Assembly: GCF_038039215.1 (NCBI RefSeq)
Contig: NZ_JBBPCL010000001.1
Coordinates: forward strand, 2,480,001 to 2,544,000
Direction: 5' to 3'
Length of the DNA stretch: 64,000 bases
Source: Pseudonocardia sp. T1-2H
GTDB taxonomy: Bacteria; Actinomycetota; Actinomycetes; Mycobacteriales; Pseudonocardiaceae
Shown here: piece after piece, positions 1-11,363 of the stretch
How the letters are laid out: every line of letters starts with the position of its first letter
Position numbering within the stretch: position 1 is the first letter of the stretch
Notes under the pieces: model-generated
Told to the model about the DNA's origin: nothing
Seen by the model: the letters and a program-made list of their open reading frames with translations, nothing else
Database searches by the model: none
Made by a program: the position numbers and the translations under genes

Positions 1-1591
<1,591 letters not shown>

Positions 1592-1772
1592 GCTTGTTCC
1601 TCTCATCCCGGCATCGGAGAAGTCCGGCTGCCGTGTCCAACCATTTGCTGGGTCCCGGTCCTGTCGACCCACGGGGCCCGGGTGGGGCACCGTCGACCCG
1701 TGGGAGACGAATCTACCGGGCTGCGCCGGCGCCCGTGGCCGGCCGACCTCGGGGTGTGACGGTCCCCGCAGC

Positions 1773-2240
1773 TCAGGCTTCCGCGAGCCGCGCCGGGAAT
1801 CCGCCGGTGGCGATCGGGCTCCAGCGCGTGGGGGTGATCCGGATGAGCGCCTTGCCCTGTGCCGTCATCGCCTCGCGGTACTCGTCCCAGTCCGGGTGCT
1901 CGCCGGAGATGGACCGGAAGTACTCGACGAGCGGCTCGAGCGCGTCCGGAAGCGTGATCAGCTCGGCGTCCCCGTCCACCTGCACCCAGGCGCCGTTGAA
2001 CTCGTCCGACAGCACGACCACCGACGCCTTCGGGGTGCGCGCGACGTTGGCCGCCTTCGCACGCTCGGGATAGGTGGAGATCACGATCCGGCCCTCCGCG
2101 TCGACCCCGGAGGTGACGGGCGAGCCCTGGACGCCGCCGTCCGCACGGGTGGTGAGCAGGACGACCTTGTGCCGGGGGCGGAGGAACTCGAGGAGCTCGT
2201 CGCGCCCGACGGAGGTGGTGGTGGCGATCGTGCGGGGCAT
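1773..2240 (-). CDS. PPOX-class F420/FMN-dependent oxidoreductase (Rv1155-like)
   Basis: A 155-residue split-barrel flavin/deazaflavin-binding protein of the pyridoxamine 5'-phosphate oxidase-like superfamily. The sequence runs [20 protein letters not shown], then [21 protein letters not shown] and [21 protein letters not shown], the usual order for Rv1155-type F420-dependent proteins. I chose the ATG at 2240 because the family starts just before this helix; an upstream in-frame Met at 2264 would reach into the divergent promoter. A TAAGGT hexamer lies a few bases upstream of the start, so the transcript may be leaderless. The substrate is unknown. Confidence 0.85.
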   Translation of the reverse strand: MPRTIATTTSVGRDELLEFLRPRHKVVLLTTRADGGVQGSPVTSGVDAEGRIVISTYPERAKAANVARTPKASVVVLSDEFNGAWVQVDGDAELITLPDALEPLVEYFRSISGEHPDWDEYREAMTAQGKALIRITPTRWSPIATGGFPARLAEA

Positions 2241-2299
2241 GGGGAAGACCTTAGGAGATCCCACCGATGGTCGCCCGGTACCGGATAGGGTGCGGGGCG

Positions 2300-2728
2300 A
2301 TGAGCACCTTGTTCACGAAGATCATCGACGGCGAGCTGCCGGCCCGGTTCGTCTGGTCGGACGACCGCTGCGTCGGCTTCCTCTCGATCAACCCGCTCGG
2401 CCCGGGGCACACCCTGGTCGTGCCGCGCGAGGAGGTCGACCACTGGGTCGACGCCGACCCGGAGCTGGTCGCGCACCTCACGGGCGTCTCGCACACGATC
2501 GCCAAGGCGGTGGACGCGATCTGGAAGCCGCCGCGCGTCGGGTTCCTGGTGGCCGGTTTCGAGGTCCCGCACCTGCACCTGCACGTCTTCCCAGCCTGGG
2601 ACATGGCGGCGTTCGACTTCGCGAACGCGGCGAAGTCCGTGGATGCCGAGGAGCAGGAGGGGTACGCGGAGCAGCTGCGTGCCGCCCTCCGGGACGCAGG
2701 GCACGGCGAGCACGTGCCGGAGGCCTGA
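2300..2728 (+). CDS. HIT family nucleotide-binding hydrolase
   Basis: A 142-residue histidine-triad protein. The signature VPHLHLHVFPAW (near residue 95) carries the HxHxH triad that attacks nucleotide phosphoramidates or dinucleoside polyphosphates. The N-terminal TLFTKIIDGELPARFVW and SINPLGPGHTLVVPREEVDHW are typical of HINT/HIT proteins. The ATG at 2300 is chosen because the conserved fold begins there and a TAGGGT hexamer sits at 2286-2291. It is divergent from the oxidoreductase at 2240 and one base from the phosphatase downstream, so the two probably form an operon. The physiological substrate cannot be told from sequence. Confidence 0.88.
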   Translation: MSTLFTKIIDGELPARFVWSDDRCVGFLSINPLGPGHTLVVPREEVDHWVDADPELVAHLTGVSHTIAKAVDAIWKPPRVGFLVAGFEVPHLHLHVFPAWDMAAFDFANAAKSVDAEEQEGYAEQLRAALRDAGHGEHVPEA

Positions 2729-2729
2729 C

Positions 2730-3398
2730 GTGCGGCTCGTCCTCGTCCGGCACGGGCTGCCGGAGCGGGTCCACACCGACGGCGGCGGGGCCGATCCCGA
2801 CCTGACCCCGCTCGGCCACGAGCAGGCCGCACGGGTCGTCGGCGCACTCGAGGGGGATCCCGTCGACGCCGTCTACGCCAGCACGATGCGGCGCGCGCGG
2901 AGCACCGCGGTGCCCCTGGCCGCCGCCCGCGGCCTGGAGCCGCGCCTCGTGCACGACCTGCGCGAGTACGACTCCGACGACCGCCAGTACGTCCCCGTGC
3001 ACGAGCTGGCGCGGAGCAACCCCGAGGTCTGGCAGCGGATGCTGAACGGGCACCTGCCCGCGCACGTCGACGTCGAGGCGTTCCGCGGCCGGGTCGTGGC
3101 GGCGATGGAACGGGTCGTCGAGGCGCATCCGGGCCGGGGCACGGCCGTCGTGTTCGCCCACGCGGGGGTCGTCAACGTCTACCTGGCACACGTCCTCGGC
3201 ATCGCGCTGTCGCTGCCCTTCCCGCTGGACTACACGGGAGTGACGAGGATCGTCGCGAGCCGGGACGGGCTGCGGAAGGTGCGCACGGTGAACGAGGTCG
3301 CGCACGTCAGGGACCTGTTGGACATGCAGCCCAGGCAGGTCGACACAGCCGGCCGGCCCGTGCAGAGCGCCGTGGGGACGTCCGTCACCGGGTCGTGA
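2730..3398 (+). CDS. Histidine phosphatase superfamily protein
   Basis: A 222-residue phosphoglycerate-mutase-like phosphatase. It begins with GTG at 2730, one base after the HIT gene, and opens with LVLVRHGLPE, the RHG phosphohistidine motif. The second catalytic histidine is in VVFAHAGVVNVYLAHVLG. YASTMRRARSTAVPLA is the usual substrate-pocket helix. Coupling to the HIT gene suggests a joint role in nucleotide or phosphoester hydrolysis, but the substrate is unknown. Confidence 0.82.
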   Translation: MRLVLVRHGLPERVHTDGGGADPDLTPLGHEQAARVVGALEGDPVDAVYASTMRRARSTAVPLAAARGLEPRLVHDLREYDSDDRQYVPVHELARSNPEVWQRMLNGHLPAHVDVEAFRGRVVAAMERVVEAHPGRGTAVVFAHAGVVNVYLAHVLGIALSLPFPLDYTGVTRIVASRDGLRKVRTVNEVAHVRDLLDMQPRQVDTAGRPVQSAVGTSVTGS

Positions 3399-3422
3399 CC
3401 GCGCGGTGATCGGCGTCGTCCG

Positions 3423-3428
3423 TACAGT
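3423..3428 (+). promoter_or_regulatory. Probable -10 hexamer of leaderless dxs
   Basis: TACAGT lies six bases before the GTG start of dxs, with no Shine-Dalgarno sequence between them. This spacing puts transcription start at or next to the start codon. No convincing -35 is visible. Confidence 0.4.
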
Positions 3429-3434
3429 GGGCCC

Positions 3435-5417
3435 GTGACCGTGCTGGCATCCGTCAGGGGCCCGGCCGACCTGAAGAGGCTCGGACCCGAATCGCTGACC
3501 GCGCTCGCGGCCGAGATCAGGGAGTTCCTGGTGAGCTCGGTGTCCCGCACCGGCGGGCACCTCGGGCCCAATCTCGGCGTCGTCGAGCTGACGATCGCCC
3601 TGCACCGGGTCTTCGACTCGCCGCGGGATGCGCTGATCTGGGACACGGGCCACCAGGCCTACGTCCACAAGCTGCTCACCGGCCGTCAGGAGGGCTGGGA
3701 CCGGCTCAAGAAGACGGGCGGGCTATCGGGCTACCCGAGCCGCTCCGAGAGCGTGCACGACATCGTGGAGTCCAGCCACGCGTCGTCCTCGCTGTCCTGG
3801 GCGGACGGGCTGGCCCGCGCCTACGCGCTGACCGGGCAGCAGCGGCACGTCGTCGCGGTGATCGGGGACGGCGCGCTCACCGGCGGCATGGCCTGGGAGG
3901 CGCTCAACAACATCGCCGCCGCCAAGGACCGCAACGTCGTCGTGGTCGTCAACGACAACGGGCGGTCCTACGCGCCGACCATCGGCGGGCTCGCGGACCG
4001 GCTCGCCACACTGCGCCTGCAGCCGGGCTACGAGCGCGTCCTGGAGGCCGGCAAGCAGACGCTGCGCGGCACGCCCGTGATCGGCCCGGCGCTCTACGCG
4101 GGCCTGCACGCCCTGAAGGCCGGCATGAAGGACGCGATCAGTCCGCAGGAGCTGTTCGGGGATCTCGGCCTGAAGTACTTCGGCCCCGTCGACGGGCACG
4201 ACGTCGCGGCCATGGAGTCCGCGCTACGCCGCGCCCGGCACTTCGGCGGTCCGGTCGTCGTGCACGCGGTCACGCGCAAGGGCAACGGGTACCTGCCGGC
4301 CGAGAACGACGAGGCCGAGCAGATGCACAGCCCGGCCGCGTTCGACCCGCTCACCGGGCTGCCCACCGGCCCCGAGACCACCGGCTGGACCAGCGTGTTC
4401 GCCGAGGAGATGGTGGCCCTCGGGACGCGGCGGCCGGACGTCGTCGGGATCACGGCGGCGATGCTCGGCCCCACCGGCCTGGCGGCGTTCGCGAAGGCGT
4501 TCCCGGAGCGCTGCATCGACGTCGGCATCGCCGAGCAGCACGCGCTGACCTCCGCGGCCGGGCTCTCGCGCGGCGGGATGCACCCCGTCGTCGCGCTGTA
4601 CTCGACGTTCCTCAACCGGGCGTTCGACCAGCTCATGATGGACGTGGCCCTGCACGGCGAGGCCGTGACGCTGGTGCTGGACCGTTCCGGGGTGACCGGC
4701 AGCGACGGCCCGTCGCACAACGGGATGTGGGACCTGTCGATCCTCGGCGTGGTGCCGGGGATCCGGGTCGCCGCGCCGCGGGACGCCGGGACGTTGCGCG
4801 AGGAGCTGGCCGAGGCGGTCGCCGTGGCGGACGGGCCCACCGCCCTGCGGTTCCCGAAGGGCGCGGTCATCGAGTCCGTGCCGGCGGTGCGGCGGGTCGG
4901 CGAGGTGGATGTGTTGCACGAACCGTCGGTCTCGCACGGGCGGGTCAACGGTTCCGGGCACACCACGGTGGCGTCCGTGCTGATGGTCTGCGTCGGCGCC
5001 TTCGGCGAGCTGGGTGTGGCCGCGGCCGAGCGGCTCGCGCGGCAGGGGATCGGCGTCACCGTCGTGGACCCGCGCTGGGTGCTCCCGGTGCCGGAGGTGC
5101 TGGTGGGGCTCGCGCAGCAGCACCGGCTCGTCGTCACGGTGTCGGACGCCGGGCGGCACGGTGGCTTCGGTTCCGCGCTGGCGGACGTGCTGCGGTCCAA
5201 CGAGGTCGACGTGCCGCAGCGGGACGTCGCGCTCCCGCAGGAGTTCCTGGAGCACGGCAGCCGGGGCGACGTGCTGGCCGCGGTCGGGCTGACCGCGCAG
5301 GACGTGGCCCGCCGGGTCACCGAGTGGGCGTCCGCGCTGCCCGGCTGCCTGCCGTCGATGCCGGCGGAGGTCGTCCTCCCGGCGGAGCAGGCACAGGAGG
5401 AGCAGAGGCGCCGATGA
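3435..5417 (+). CDS. dxs: 1-deoxy-D-xylulose-5-phosphate synthase
   Basis: The first enzyme of the MEP isoprenoid pathway condenses pyruvate and glyceraldehyde 3-phosphate using thiamine diphosphate. The 660-residue protein, slightly longer than most, starts at GTG 3435. It shows the ThDP/Mg motif [16 protein letters not shown] followed by [13 protein letters not shown], the [13 protein letters not shown] loop, and the transketolase pyrimidine-domain signature [36 protein letters not shown] is also well conserved. Gene order with RNase D and hemE matches Rv2682c-Rv2678c. The next gene starts 13 bases downstream. Confidence 0.96.
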   Translation: MTVLASVRGPADLKRLGPESLTALAAEIREFLVSSVSRTGGHLGPNLGVVELTIALHRVFDSPRDALIWDTGHQAYVHKLLTGRQEGWDRLKKTGGLSGYPSRSESVHDIVESSHASSSLSWADGLARAYALTGQQRHVVAVIGDGALTGGMAWEALNNIAAAKDRNVVVVVNDNGRSYAPTIGGLADRLATLRLQPGYERVLEAGKQTLRGTPVIGPALYAGLHALKAGMKDAISPQELFGDLGLKYFGPVDGHDVAAMESALRRARHFGGPVVVHAVTRKGNGYLPAENDEAEQMHSPAAFDPLTGLPTGPETTGWTSVFAEEMVALGTRRPDVVGITAAMLGPTGLAAFAKAFPERCIDVGIAEQHALTSAAGLSRGGMHPVVALYSTFLNRAFDQLMMDVALHGEAVTLVLDRSGVTGSDGPSHNGMWDLSILGVVPGIRVAAPRDAGTLREELAEAVAVADGPTALRFPKGAVIESVPAVRRVGEVDVLHEPSVSHGRVNGSGHTTVASVLMVCVGAFGELGVAAAERLARQGIGVTVVDPRWVLPVPEVLVGLAQQHRLVVTVSDAGRHGGFGSALADVLRSNEVDVPQRDVALPQEFLEHGSRGDVLAAVGLTAQDVARRVTEWASALPGCLPSMPAEVVLPAEQAQEEQRRR

Positions 5418-5430
5418 GGGATCCGGTCCG

Positions 5431-6096
5431 ATGAGGGTTCTCGTGGTCGAGGACGAGGCGGTGCTCGCCGAGGCGGTCGCCCGCGGGCTGCGGCGCGAGG
5501 GCATGGCCGTGGACGTCGCCCTGGACGGGGACAGCGGGCACGAGAAGTCCGCGGTGACCCGCTACGACGTCGTCGTGCTGGACCGGGACCTGCCCGGGAT
5601 GTCCGGGGACGCGCTGTGTGCCGCGATCGTCGAGTCGGGCGCCACCACGCGCGTGCTGATGCTGACGGCGAGCGGCACCCTGGAGGACAAGGTCGACGGC
5701 CTGTCCAAGGGCGCGGACGACTACCTCGCCAAGCCGTTCGACTTCCCGGAGCTGGTCGCCCGCGTCCGCGCGTTGGGCCGCCGCGCCACCCCGGCCGTGC
5801 CGCCCCTGCTCGTCGCCGGGGACGTCGCCCTGGACCCGGCCCGGCGCACCGTGGCGCGCGCGGACCGGCCGGTGGAGCTGACCCGCAAGGAGTTCGGCGT
5901 CCTCGAGGTGCTGCTCGGCGCCGGCGGGGCCGTGGTCAGCAGCGAGGAGCTCCTGGAACGGGTCTGGGACGAGAACGCGGACCCCTTCACGACGACGGTC
6001 CGGGTCACCGTGATGACCCTGCGCAAGAAGCTCGGCGAGCCCGGCGTGATCGAGACCGTCGTGGGCGCGGGCTACCGGGTGCCGGCCGCGGGCTGA
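5431..6096 (+). CDS. OmpR/PhoB-family response regulator
   Basis: A 221-residue DNA-binding response regulator. The receiver domain (about 1-115) has the acidic pair ED near residues 7-8, the phosphoacceptor Asp51 in VVVLDRDLPGMSGD, and the conserved Lys in LAKPFDFPEL. The C-terminal winged helix (about 125-220) contains ELTRKEFGVLEVLL and ends with VGAGYRVP. It is followed after one base by the histidine kinase, its likely partner. The pair is inserted between dxs and rnd. The stimulus is unknown. Confidence 0.93.
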   Translation: MRVLVVEDEAVLAEAVARGLRREGMAVDVALDGDSGHEKSAVTRYDVVVLDRDLPGMSGDALCAAIVESGATTRVLMLTASGTLEDKVDGLSKGADDYLAKPFDFPELVARVRALGRRATPAVPPLLVAGDVALDPARRTVARADRPVELTRKEFGVLEVLLGAGGAVVSSEELLERVWDENADPFTTTVRVTVMTLRKKLGEPGVIETVVGAGYRVPAAG

Positions 6097-6097
6097 C

Positions 6098-7237
6098 ATG
6101 CCGCTTCGGGGTCCGGGCCTCCGACTCCGGCTGACGCTGCTCAGCACCCTGCTGGTCGCGCTGGTCAGCGCCCTGTTGCTCTACCTCGGCTGGCTCCTGG
6201 TCGGCGACGTCGCGGCGTCGGTGCCGTCGCTGCCGCCGGGGACGACCGTGCGGGTCGGGGACCTCGACGTCCCCGCCTCGGAGGTGACCAGCGCGGTCGG
6301 CGCGGCCGCCCGGGCCGAGGTGCTCCGGGCCGGGCTGATCGCGTTCCCGCTGGTCGTGGCCGCGGCCGGGCTCGTGGCGTGGGTGCTGGCGGGACGGATC
6401 CTGGCGCCGCTGCACGCCGTCACGTCCGCGGCGCGGCGGCTGTCTGCGGAGTCGCTGGACGAGCGGATCGCGCTGCGGGACGCCCGCGGAGAGGTCGCCG
6501 AGCTGGCCGCCACGTTCGACGCGATGCTGGACCGGCTGCAGGCCGCCTTCGACGCCCAGCGCCGGTTCGTCGCCAACGCCAGCCACGAGCTGCGCACCCC
6601 GCTGTCCGTCCTGCGCACCGAGGTCGACGTGACGATGGCCGACCCGGCTGCGGACGTCGCGGAGCTGCGCCGGATGGGCGACGTCGTGCGGGACGCCACC
6701 CGCCGCGCGGACGACCTGGTGGGCGGCCTGCTCCTGCTGGCCCGGACCGAGGCGATGGGGGCCGTGCAGGAGCCGGCCCGCCGGCCCACGGACCTGCGGG
6801 GCGTCGCGAAGCGGGCCCTGGCCGTCGTGGCGAGGGAGGCGCGGGCGAAGGGCGTCCGGGTGCGGGTCGACGGCGGTCCGGCGCCGGTCTCCGGGGATCC
6901 GGTGCTCCTGGAGCGGGTCGCGGGGAACCTGCTGGAGAACGCGGTGCGGCACAACGTGGAGGGCGGCTGGATAGAGGTCCGCACCGGCGTGCGCGGCGCG
7001 GATGCAGAGCTGTGCGTGTCCTCGAGCGGCGTGGAGATCCCGGCGGAGCGGGTCGCGGAGCTGTTCGAGCCGTTCCGTCGCGGCCCGGTCGCGCGCATCG
7101 GGAGCGCCCCCGGCTCCGGCCTCGGCCTGTCGATCGTGCGGGCGGTGGTGACGGCCCACGGGGGCGAGGTGCGGGCCGACCCCGTGCCCGGCGGCGGCCT
7201 GACGATCACGGTGACCCTGCCCGCGGCCATCCCCTGA
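6098..7237 (+). CDS. Membrane sensor histidine kinase
   Basis: A 379-residue sensor kinase. Two membrane segments (about residues 10-35 and 78-100) flank a short periplasmic loop of about 40 residues; a HAMP domain follows. The H-box FVANASHELRTPLSVLR places the phosphorylated His at residue 163. The ATPase domain has the N-box NLLENAVRHN and the G-box GSGLGLSIVRAVVTAHGG. The small external loop suggests sensing in or near the membrane. It is one base from the response regulator, so the two are co-transcribed. Confidence 0.93.
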   Translation: MPLRGPGLRLRLTLLSTLLVALVSALLLYLGWLLVGDVAASVPSLPPGTTVRVGDLDVPASEVTSAVGAAARAEVLRAGLIAFPLVVAAAGLVAWVLAGRILAPLHAVTSAARRLSAESLDERIALRDARGEVAELAATFDAMLDRLQAAFDAQRRFVANASHELRTPLSVLRTEVDVTMADPAADVAELRRMGDVVRDATRRADDLVGGLLLLARTEAMGAVQEPARRPTDLRGVAKRALAVVAREARAKGVRVRVDGGPAPVSGDPVLLERVAGNLLENAVRHNVEGGWIEVRTGVRGADAELCVSSSGVEIPAERVAELFEPFRRGPVARIGSAPGSGLGLSIVRAVVTAHGGEVRADPVPGGGLTITVTLPAAIP

Positions 7238-7242
7238 CACCC

Positions 7243-7296
7243 CGCTCACGCACAGCTTCACGGGCCGCCGCCCGCGCCGGAACGTGTGTGTGAGCG
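7243..7296. terminator. Hairpin between convergent kinase and rnd genes
   Basis: The arms CGCTCACGCACA (7243-7254) and TGTGTGTGAGCG (7285-7296) pair with one mismatch across a 30-base loop that is itself GC-rich. It lies between two convergent genes and could terminate both. No U-tract is present, as is common in actinomycetes. Confidence 0.4.
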
Positions 7297-7303
7297 AGCG
7301 CCG

Positions 7304-8536
7304 TCAGGAGGTGGTCTCGCGGGACTGCAGAGCCTGTTCGAGGGGCTCGCGGAGGAGGGTGCGCTGCCAGCCACGGGCGCCGCCGGCGGCGAGGAAGGCG
7401 TCGACGTCGCCGTCCTCCGGCGGGGTCCAGCAGAGGCGCCGCAGCAGGTCCGGCTGGAGCAGGTTCTCCACCGGGATCGTCCACCGCTCGCCGATCCCGG
7501 CCAGGGCGGCGCGGGCGGCGGAGAGCCGGGCCGCGGCGTCCGGGTCCCGGTCCGCCCAGCGGGAGACGGGCGGCGGCCCGTCGTTCGGCGGCGACGGGCG
7601 GGGAGCTGCCTCGTTCGGCAGCCGAGAGGCCGCCGAGATCGCGGAGAACCAGTACGAGGTGAGACGGCGCTGGGCGCGGCCCCGGAACACCGGCAGCGCC
7701 GCGAGGGCCTGCGGGTTCTCCGGCGCGGCGACGGCCGCCTCGACGATCGCGGCGTCCGGCAGCACGCGTCCGGGCGCGATGTCCCGCTCCGCGGCGAGCG
7801 TGTCCCGGGCCTCCCACAGGCCCTTGACCAGGGCGAGCGGTCGAGGCTTGCGGATCTTGTGGATGCCGGACGTGCGGCGCCATGGTTCGGCGCGCGGGGC
7901 GGGCGGCCCGGCGGTGCGGACGGCCTCGAACTCCTCCAGCGCCCACTCGAGCTTGCCCTGGCTCTCCAGCAGGTCCGCGAGGACGTCCCGGAGCTCGACG
8001 AGCACCTCGACGTCCAGCGCGGCGTAGACGAGCCAGCTCTCGGGCAGCGGGCGCCGGGACCAGTCGGCGGCGCCGTGGCCCTTCTCGAGCGTGAGCCCGA
8101 GCAGGTTCTCCACCAGCGGCCCCAGCCCGACCCGGGGGACGCCGGCGAGCCGGCCCGCGAGCTCGGTGTCGAAGAGCCTCGCCGGCCGCAGCCCGGCCTC
8201 GGCGAGGCAGGGGAGATCCTGGGATGCGGCGTGCAGCACCCACTCGGGCCCGTCCAGCGCGGGGGCCAGCGGCGAGAGGTCGCCGCCCATCGGGATCGGG
8301 TCGATCAGCGCCGTCCCGGATCCCTCCCGGCGGAGCTGGACGAGGTAGGCACGCTGCGAGTAGCGGAAGCCGGACGCCCGTTCCGCGTCCACGGCGACAG
8401 GGCCCGTACCGGCGGCCAGGGACACCGCCGTCCGGTCCAGTGCCGCCCGGTCCGCGACGACGTCAGGGAGGCCGTCCGCGGGCCGGAGGAGCGGGACGGG
8501 GGCCGGTGCGTGCGGCCCCGACTCGGTGGCGGGCAT
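7304..8536 (-). CDS. rnd: Ribonuclease D-type 3'-5' exonuclease with HRDC domain
   Basis: A 410-residue DEDD exonuclease acting on stable RNA 3' ends. Exo motif I is VAVDAERASGFRYSQRAYL (Asp and Glu metal ligands), motif II is in HAASQDLPCLAEAG, and motif III is in YAALDVEVLVEL with the Y-x3-D pattern. An HRDC domain follows (about 220-300; IHKIRKPRPLALVKGLWEAR). The protein is the syntenic equivalent of Rv2681 between DUF3000 and dxs. The C-terminal 100 residues form a second helical domain typical of actinobacterial members. Confidence 0.92.
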   Translation of the reverse strand: MPATESGPHAPAPVPLLRPADGLPDVVADRAALDRTAVSLAAGTGPVAVDAERASGFRYSQRAYLVQLRREGSGTALIDPIPMGGDLSPLAPALDGPEWVLHAASQDLPCLAEAGLRPARLFDTELAGRLAGVPRVGLGPLVENLLGLTLEKGHGAADWSRRPLPESWLVYAALDVEVLVELRDVLADLLESQGKLEWALEEFEAVRTAGPPAPRAEPWRRTSGIHKIRKPRPLALVKGLWEARDTLAAERDIAPGRVLPDAAIVEAAVAAPENPQALAALPVFRGRAQRRLTSYWFSAISAASRLPNEAAPRPSPPNDGPPPVSRWADRDPDAAARLSAARAALAGIGERWTIPVENLLQPDLLRRLCWTPPEDGDVDAFLAAGGARGWQRTLLREPLEQALQSRETTS

Positions 8537-8595
8537 GACGACATCGTCCGCCGACGCGATGCGCGCGGCCGACCCACCCCCCGAGCCGTGCGACG

Positions 8596-9312
8596 TCAGC
8601 GGATGACCCCGGCTCTCATCGCCAGTGCCACCATCTGAGCCCGGTCACCCGTGCCGAGCTTGCGCCCGATCCGGGACAGGTGGCTCTTCACGGTGAGCGC
8701 CGACAGGCTCAGGGCCTCGCCGATCTCCTTGTTGGACTGGCCGTCCGCGACCAGCTGGAGCACCTCGACCTCGCGCGCCGAGAGCTCGCGCGGGGTGTTG
8801 TCCGTACCCGGCACACGAGTGCCCGTGGCGAGCAGCGGAGCCACCGTCGGGTCGGCGTAGACGCCGCCGTCCAGGACCCGCTTCACACCGTCGGTCACCA
8901 CCGCCGGGGACGCGGACTTGAGGAGGTAGGCCTGCGCGCCCGCCTGGAACGCCGAACGGACCGCGTACGGGTCGTCCGACGAGGCGAGCACGACGAGCCG
9001 GTTCCAGCCCAGCTGACGCAGCTCCGTGACGAGGTCGAGCCCGCTGCCGTCCGGCAGGCCGAGGTCGAGGATCGCCAGATCGCACGGCCCGTTCGCCTGG
9101 GCGCGCGCACGCGCCTCGGCGACCGAGGCCGCCTCGTACACGGTGCCGGCCCCCATCGAGCGCAGACGCGCCGCGATCGCCTCGCGCAGTAGTGGATGGT
9201 CGTCCACCACCAGCACCGAGAAGAGCTCTTCCCGCGGATGGGGAACCATCGCGGGTGTGAGCACGGCACCTGGGGTGCCGCGCAAGGGTGTGCCTTGGCC
9301 TACTACGGCCAC
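8596..9312 (-). CDS. NarL/LuxR-family response regulator (orphan)
   Basis: A 238-residue regulator whose receiver domain starts at FSVLVVDDHPLLREAIA, has the phosphoacceptor Asp83 in DLAILDLGLPDGSG and the switch Lys in YLLKSASP. The C-terminal LuxR helix-turn-helix is LSAREVEVLQLVADGQSNKE followed by LTVKSHLSRIGRKLG. No kinase is adjacent. I give the longest start (ATG 9312); a Met at 9246 would remove a 22-residue leader. Its position between rnd and the heme genes is not shared with mycobacteria. Confidence 0.9.
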   Translation of the reverse strand: MAVVGQGTPLRGTPGAVLTPAMVPHPREELFSVLVVDDHPLLREAIAARLRSMGAGTVYEAASVAEARARAQANGPCDLAILDLGLPDGSGLDLVTELRQLGWNRLVVLASSDDPYAVRSAFQAGAQAYLLKSASPAVVTDGVKRVLDGGVYADPTVAPLLATGTRVPGTDNTPRELSAREVEVLQLVADGQSNKEIGEALSLSALTVKSHLSRIGRKLGTGDRAQMVALAMRAGVIR

Positions 9313-9568
9313 GTCACTACCTCCCTGGAGTCGGTCGATTGCCCCCCGACCAACACCGGGACCCCGGGGGACGGAGAGTCGCGCCCGACCGCCCGAGGAG
9401 GTGTCGTGGAGGAACTGTAGCCCCCCAAGCGGTCTAACGTCGTGTATCCGTTCGAACTTCTACGGGTGAAAGTTACAGCGTTGTACGTCAAGGTGCACCC
9501 GAATGGGTGATCCACTTGTCGTGCACGGGCTGTGAGCAGCCAATTCTCCACCGAAGTCGTCGTCCACT

Positions 9569-10162
9569 TTAAACGCTTCGCTTCGCAAGCGTCGCCACCC
9601 CGACCGGGGGTAGTCCTGCGGCCGTCGCGACCAGGGCGCAGAAGGCCTCCGCGTGGGCGGTCAGCTCACCCGCGCCGTCCGCGGGCGTCCAGGAGGCCCG
9701 TAACTCCACGTCGTCGTCGCGGCGCGGGCCGGCGATGTCGCCGAACCGGACGGACGAGGTCTGGGTCACGGTGCCGCCGAGCGCGACGTGCTTCGCGCCG
9801 GCCTCCTCCAGGGCCTCGGTCAACCACGACCACGCGACGACGGGCAGCATCTCGTCGCCGAGCTGCTCGCGTTCCAGCCGCGCCTGGACGAAGCAGACGA
9901 TCCGGAAGGTGCCCTCCCAGGCGTCCTGCCCGGCCGGGTCGTGCAGCAGGATCAGCCGCCCGGAGGTGTCCGGCTCGTCCAGGTCGTCGGTGCCGTCGCC
10001 GCGGTGCCCGATGTCCGCCTCCACGCTGAACGCCCACGTGTACGGGGCGAGCCGGGGTGGTGCATCGAGCGGGCGGAGCACGAGGTCCGGACGCGGTCGG
10101 ACGGCGGAGAGCGTCGCGACCGCATGACGGAAGACCTCGGGTGGGGCGGGCGCGTCGGGCAC
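9569..10162 (-). CDS. DUF3000 family protein
   Basis: A 197-residue protein, homologous by position and pattern to Rv2680, in the conserved gap between hemE and rnd. The start GTG at 10162 (VPDAPAPPEVFRHAV) precedes the conserved core, which includes LAPYTWAFSVEAD, GRLILLHDPAGQDAWEGTFR and LPVVAWSWLTEALEEAGA. It has no signal peptide or membrane segment. The function is unknown. It is divergent from hemE with a 96-base gap between the two starts. Confidence 0.85.
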   Translation of the reverse strand: MPDAPAPPEVFRHAVATLSAVRPRPDLVLRPLDAPPRLAPYTWAFSVEADIGHRGDGTDDLDEPDTSGRLILLHDPAGQDAWEGTFRIVCFVQARLEREQLGDEMLPVVAWSWLTEALEEAGAKHVALGGTVTQTSSVRFGDIAGPRRDDDVELRASWTPADGAGELTAHAEAFCALVATAAGLPPVGVATLAKRSV

Positions 10163-10258
10163 GAGCGGGAACTCTAGGTCGTGGGACCCGGACCCAGGGC
10201 GCAGGCGCGCCGGGCCGGAACCTGGACGTGGGCCGCCCTGTGGGACACTGGCGACGTC

Positions 10259-11359
10259 ATGACGTCTGCGAATCCCACCCTCACGGCCGCCCCCGCCGCC
10301 TCCGTCGTCCCCGCCACCCCCGGGGCCCGCCGGACGCTGCCGGACTCCGCCTTCCTCGCCGCCGCCCGCGGTGAGCGGCCCACGCACCTGCCCGTGTGGT
10401 TCATGCGCCAGGCCGGACGGTCGCTGCCGGAGTACCGGGCCCTGCGGGCGGACACGGGCATGCTGCGGTCTTGCATGACCCCGGAGCTGACCTGCGAGAT
10501 CACCCTGCAGCCGGTGCGCCGGCACGGGGTGGACGCCGCGATCCTGTTCAGCGACATCGTGGTGCCGCTGTACGCCGCCGGGATCGGCGTGGACATCGTG
10601 GCCGGGACCGGCCCCGTCGTCGCGGAGCCCGTGCGGACCGCGGCGGACGTCGAGCGCATCCCGCGCCTGCTGCCGGAGCAGGTCGCCCCCGTCACGGACG
10701 CGATCGCGCTGCTGCTGCGCGAGCTGGGCGACACGCCGCTCATCGGGTTCGCGGGCGCCCCCTTCACCCTCGCGTCGTACCTGGTCGAGGGCGGGCCCAG
10801 CAAGAACCACGAGCGCACCAAGGCGCTCATGCGCACCGCGCCGGACGTCTGGCACGCGCTGATGAGCAAGCTGGCCGGGATCACCGCGACGTTCCTGGAG
10901 CTCCAGGTGGCCGCCGGGGTGGACGCCGTCCAGCTGTTCGACTCCTGGGCGGGCGCGCTCTCCGAGCGGGACTACCGCACCTACGTCCTCCCGCACTCCG
11001 CGGTCGTCCTGGGCCGCCTGGCCGGGGCGGGCGTCCCGCGCATCCACTTCGGCGTCGGCACGGGGGAGCTGCTGCCCGCGATGGCGGAGGCCGGCACGGA
11101 CGTCCTCGGCGTGGACTGGCGGACCCCGCTGGACGTGGCCGCCCGCCGCGTCGGCCGCGGCCTGCCGGTGCAGGGCAACCTGGACCCGGCCGTGCTGTTC
11201 GCGGACCACGCCTCGATCGAGGCCGAGGTCCGGCGGATCGCCGCCGAGGGCGCCCGCACCCCCGGGCACGTGTTCAACCTGGGGCACGGCGTGCTGCCGA
11301 ACACGGACCCGGACGTGATCACGCGCACGATCGAGCTCGTCCACGCCCAGCCCGTCTGA
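10259..11359 (+). CDS. hemE: Uroporphyrinogen decarboxylase
   Basis: A 366-residue cytoplasmic enzyme converting uroporphyrinogen III to coproporphyrinogen III. The signature [17 protein letters not shown] is near the N-terminus, with [17 protein letters not shown] and QLFDSWAG further on. ATG 10259 is chosen because the conserved core begins soon after; the in-frame extension to 10181 overlaps the divergent promoter. It is followed after four bases by cgoX and then chdC, which together define the coproporphyrin-dependent heme branch. Confidence 0.97.
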   Translation: MTSANPTLTAAPAASVVPATPGARRTLPDSAFLAAARGERPTHLPVWFMRQAGRSLPEYRALRADTGMLRSCMTPELTCEITLQPVRRHGVDAAILFSDIVVPLYAAGIGVDIVAGTGPVVAEPVRTAADVERIPRLLPEQVAPVTDAIALLLRELGDTPLIGFAGAPFTLASYLVEGGPSKNHERTKALMRTAPDVWHALMSKLAGITATFLELQVAAGVDAVQLFDSWAGALSERDYRTYVLPHSAVVLGRLAGAGVPRIHFGVGTGELLPAMAEAGTDVLGVDWRTPLDVAARRVGRGLPVQGNLDPAVLFADHASIEAEVRRIAAEGARTPGHVFNLGHGVLPNTDPDVITRTIELVHAQPV

Positions 11360-11363
11360 CCAG

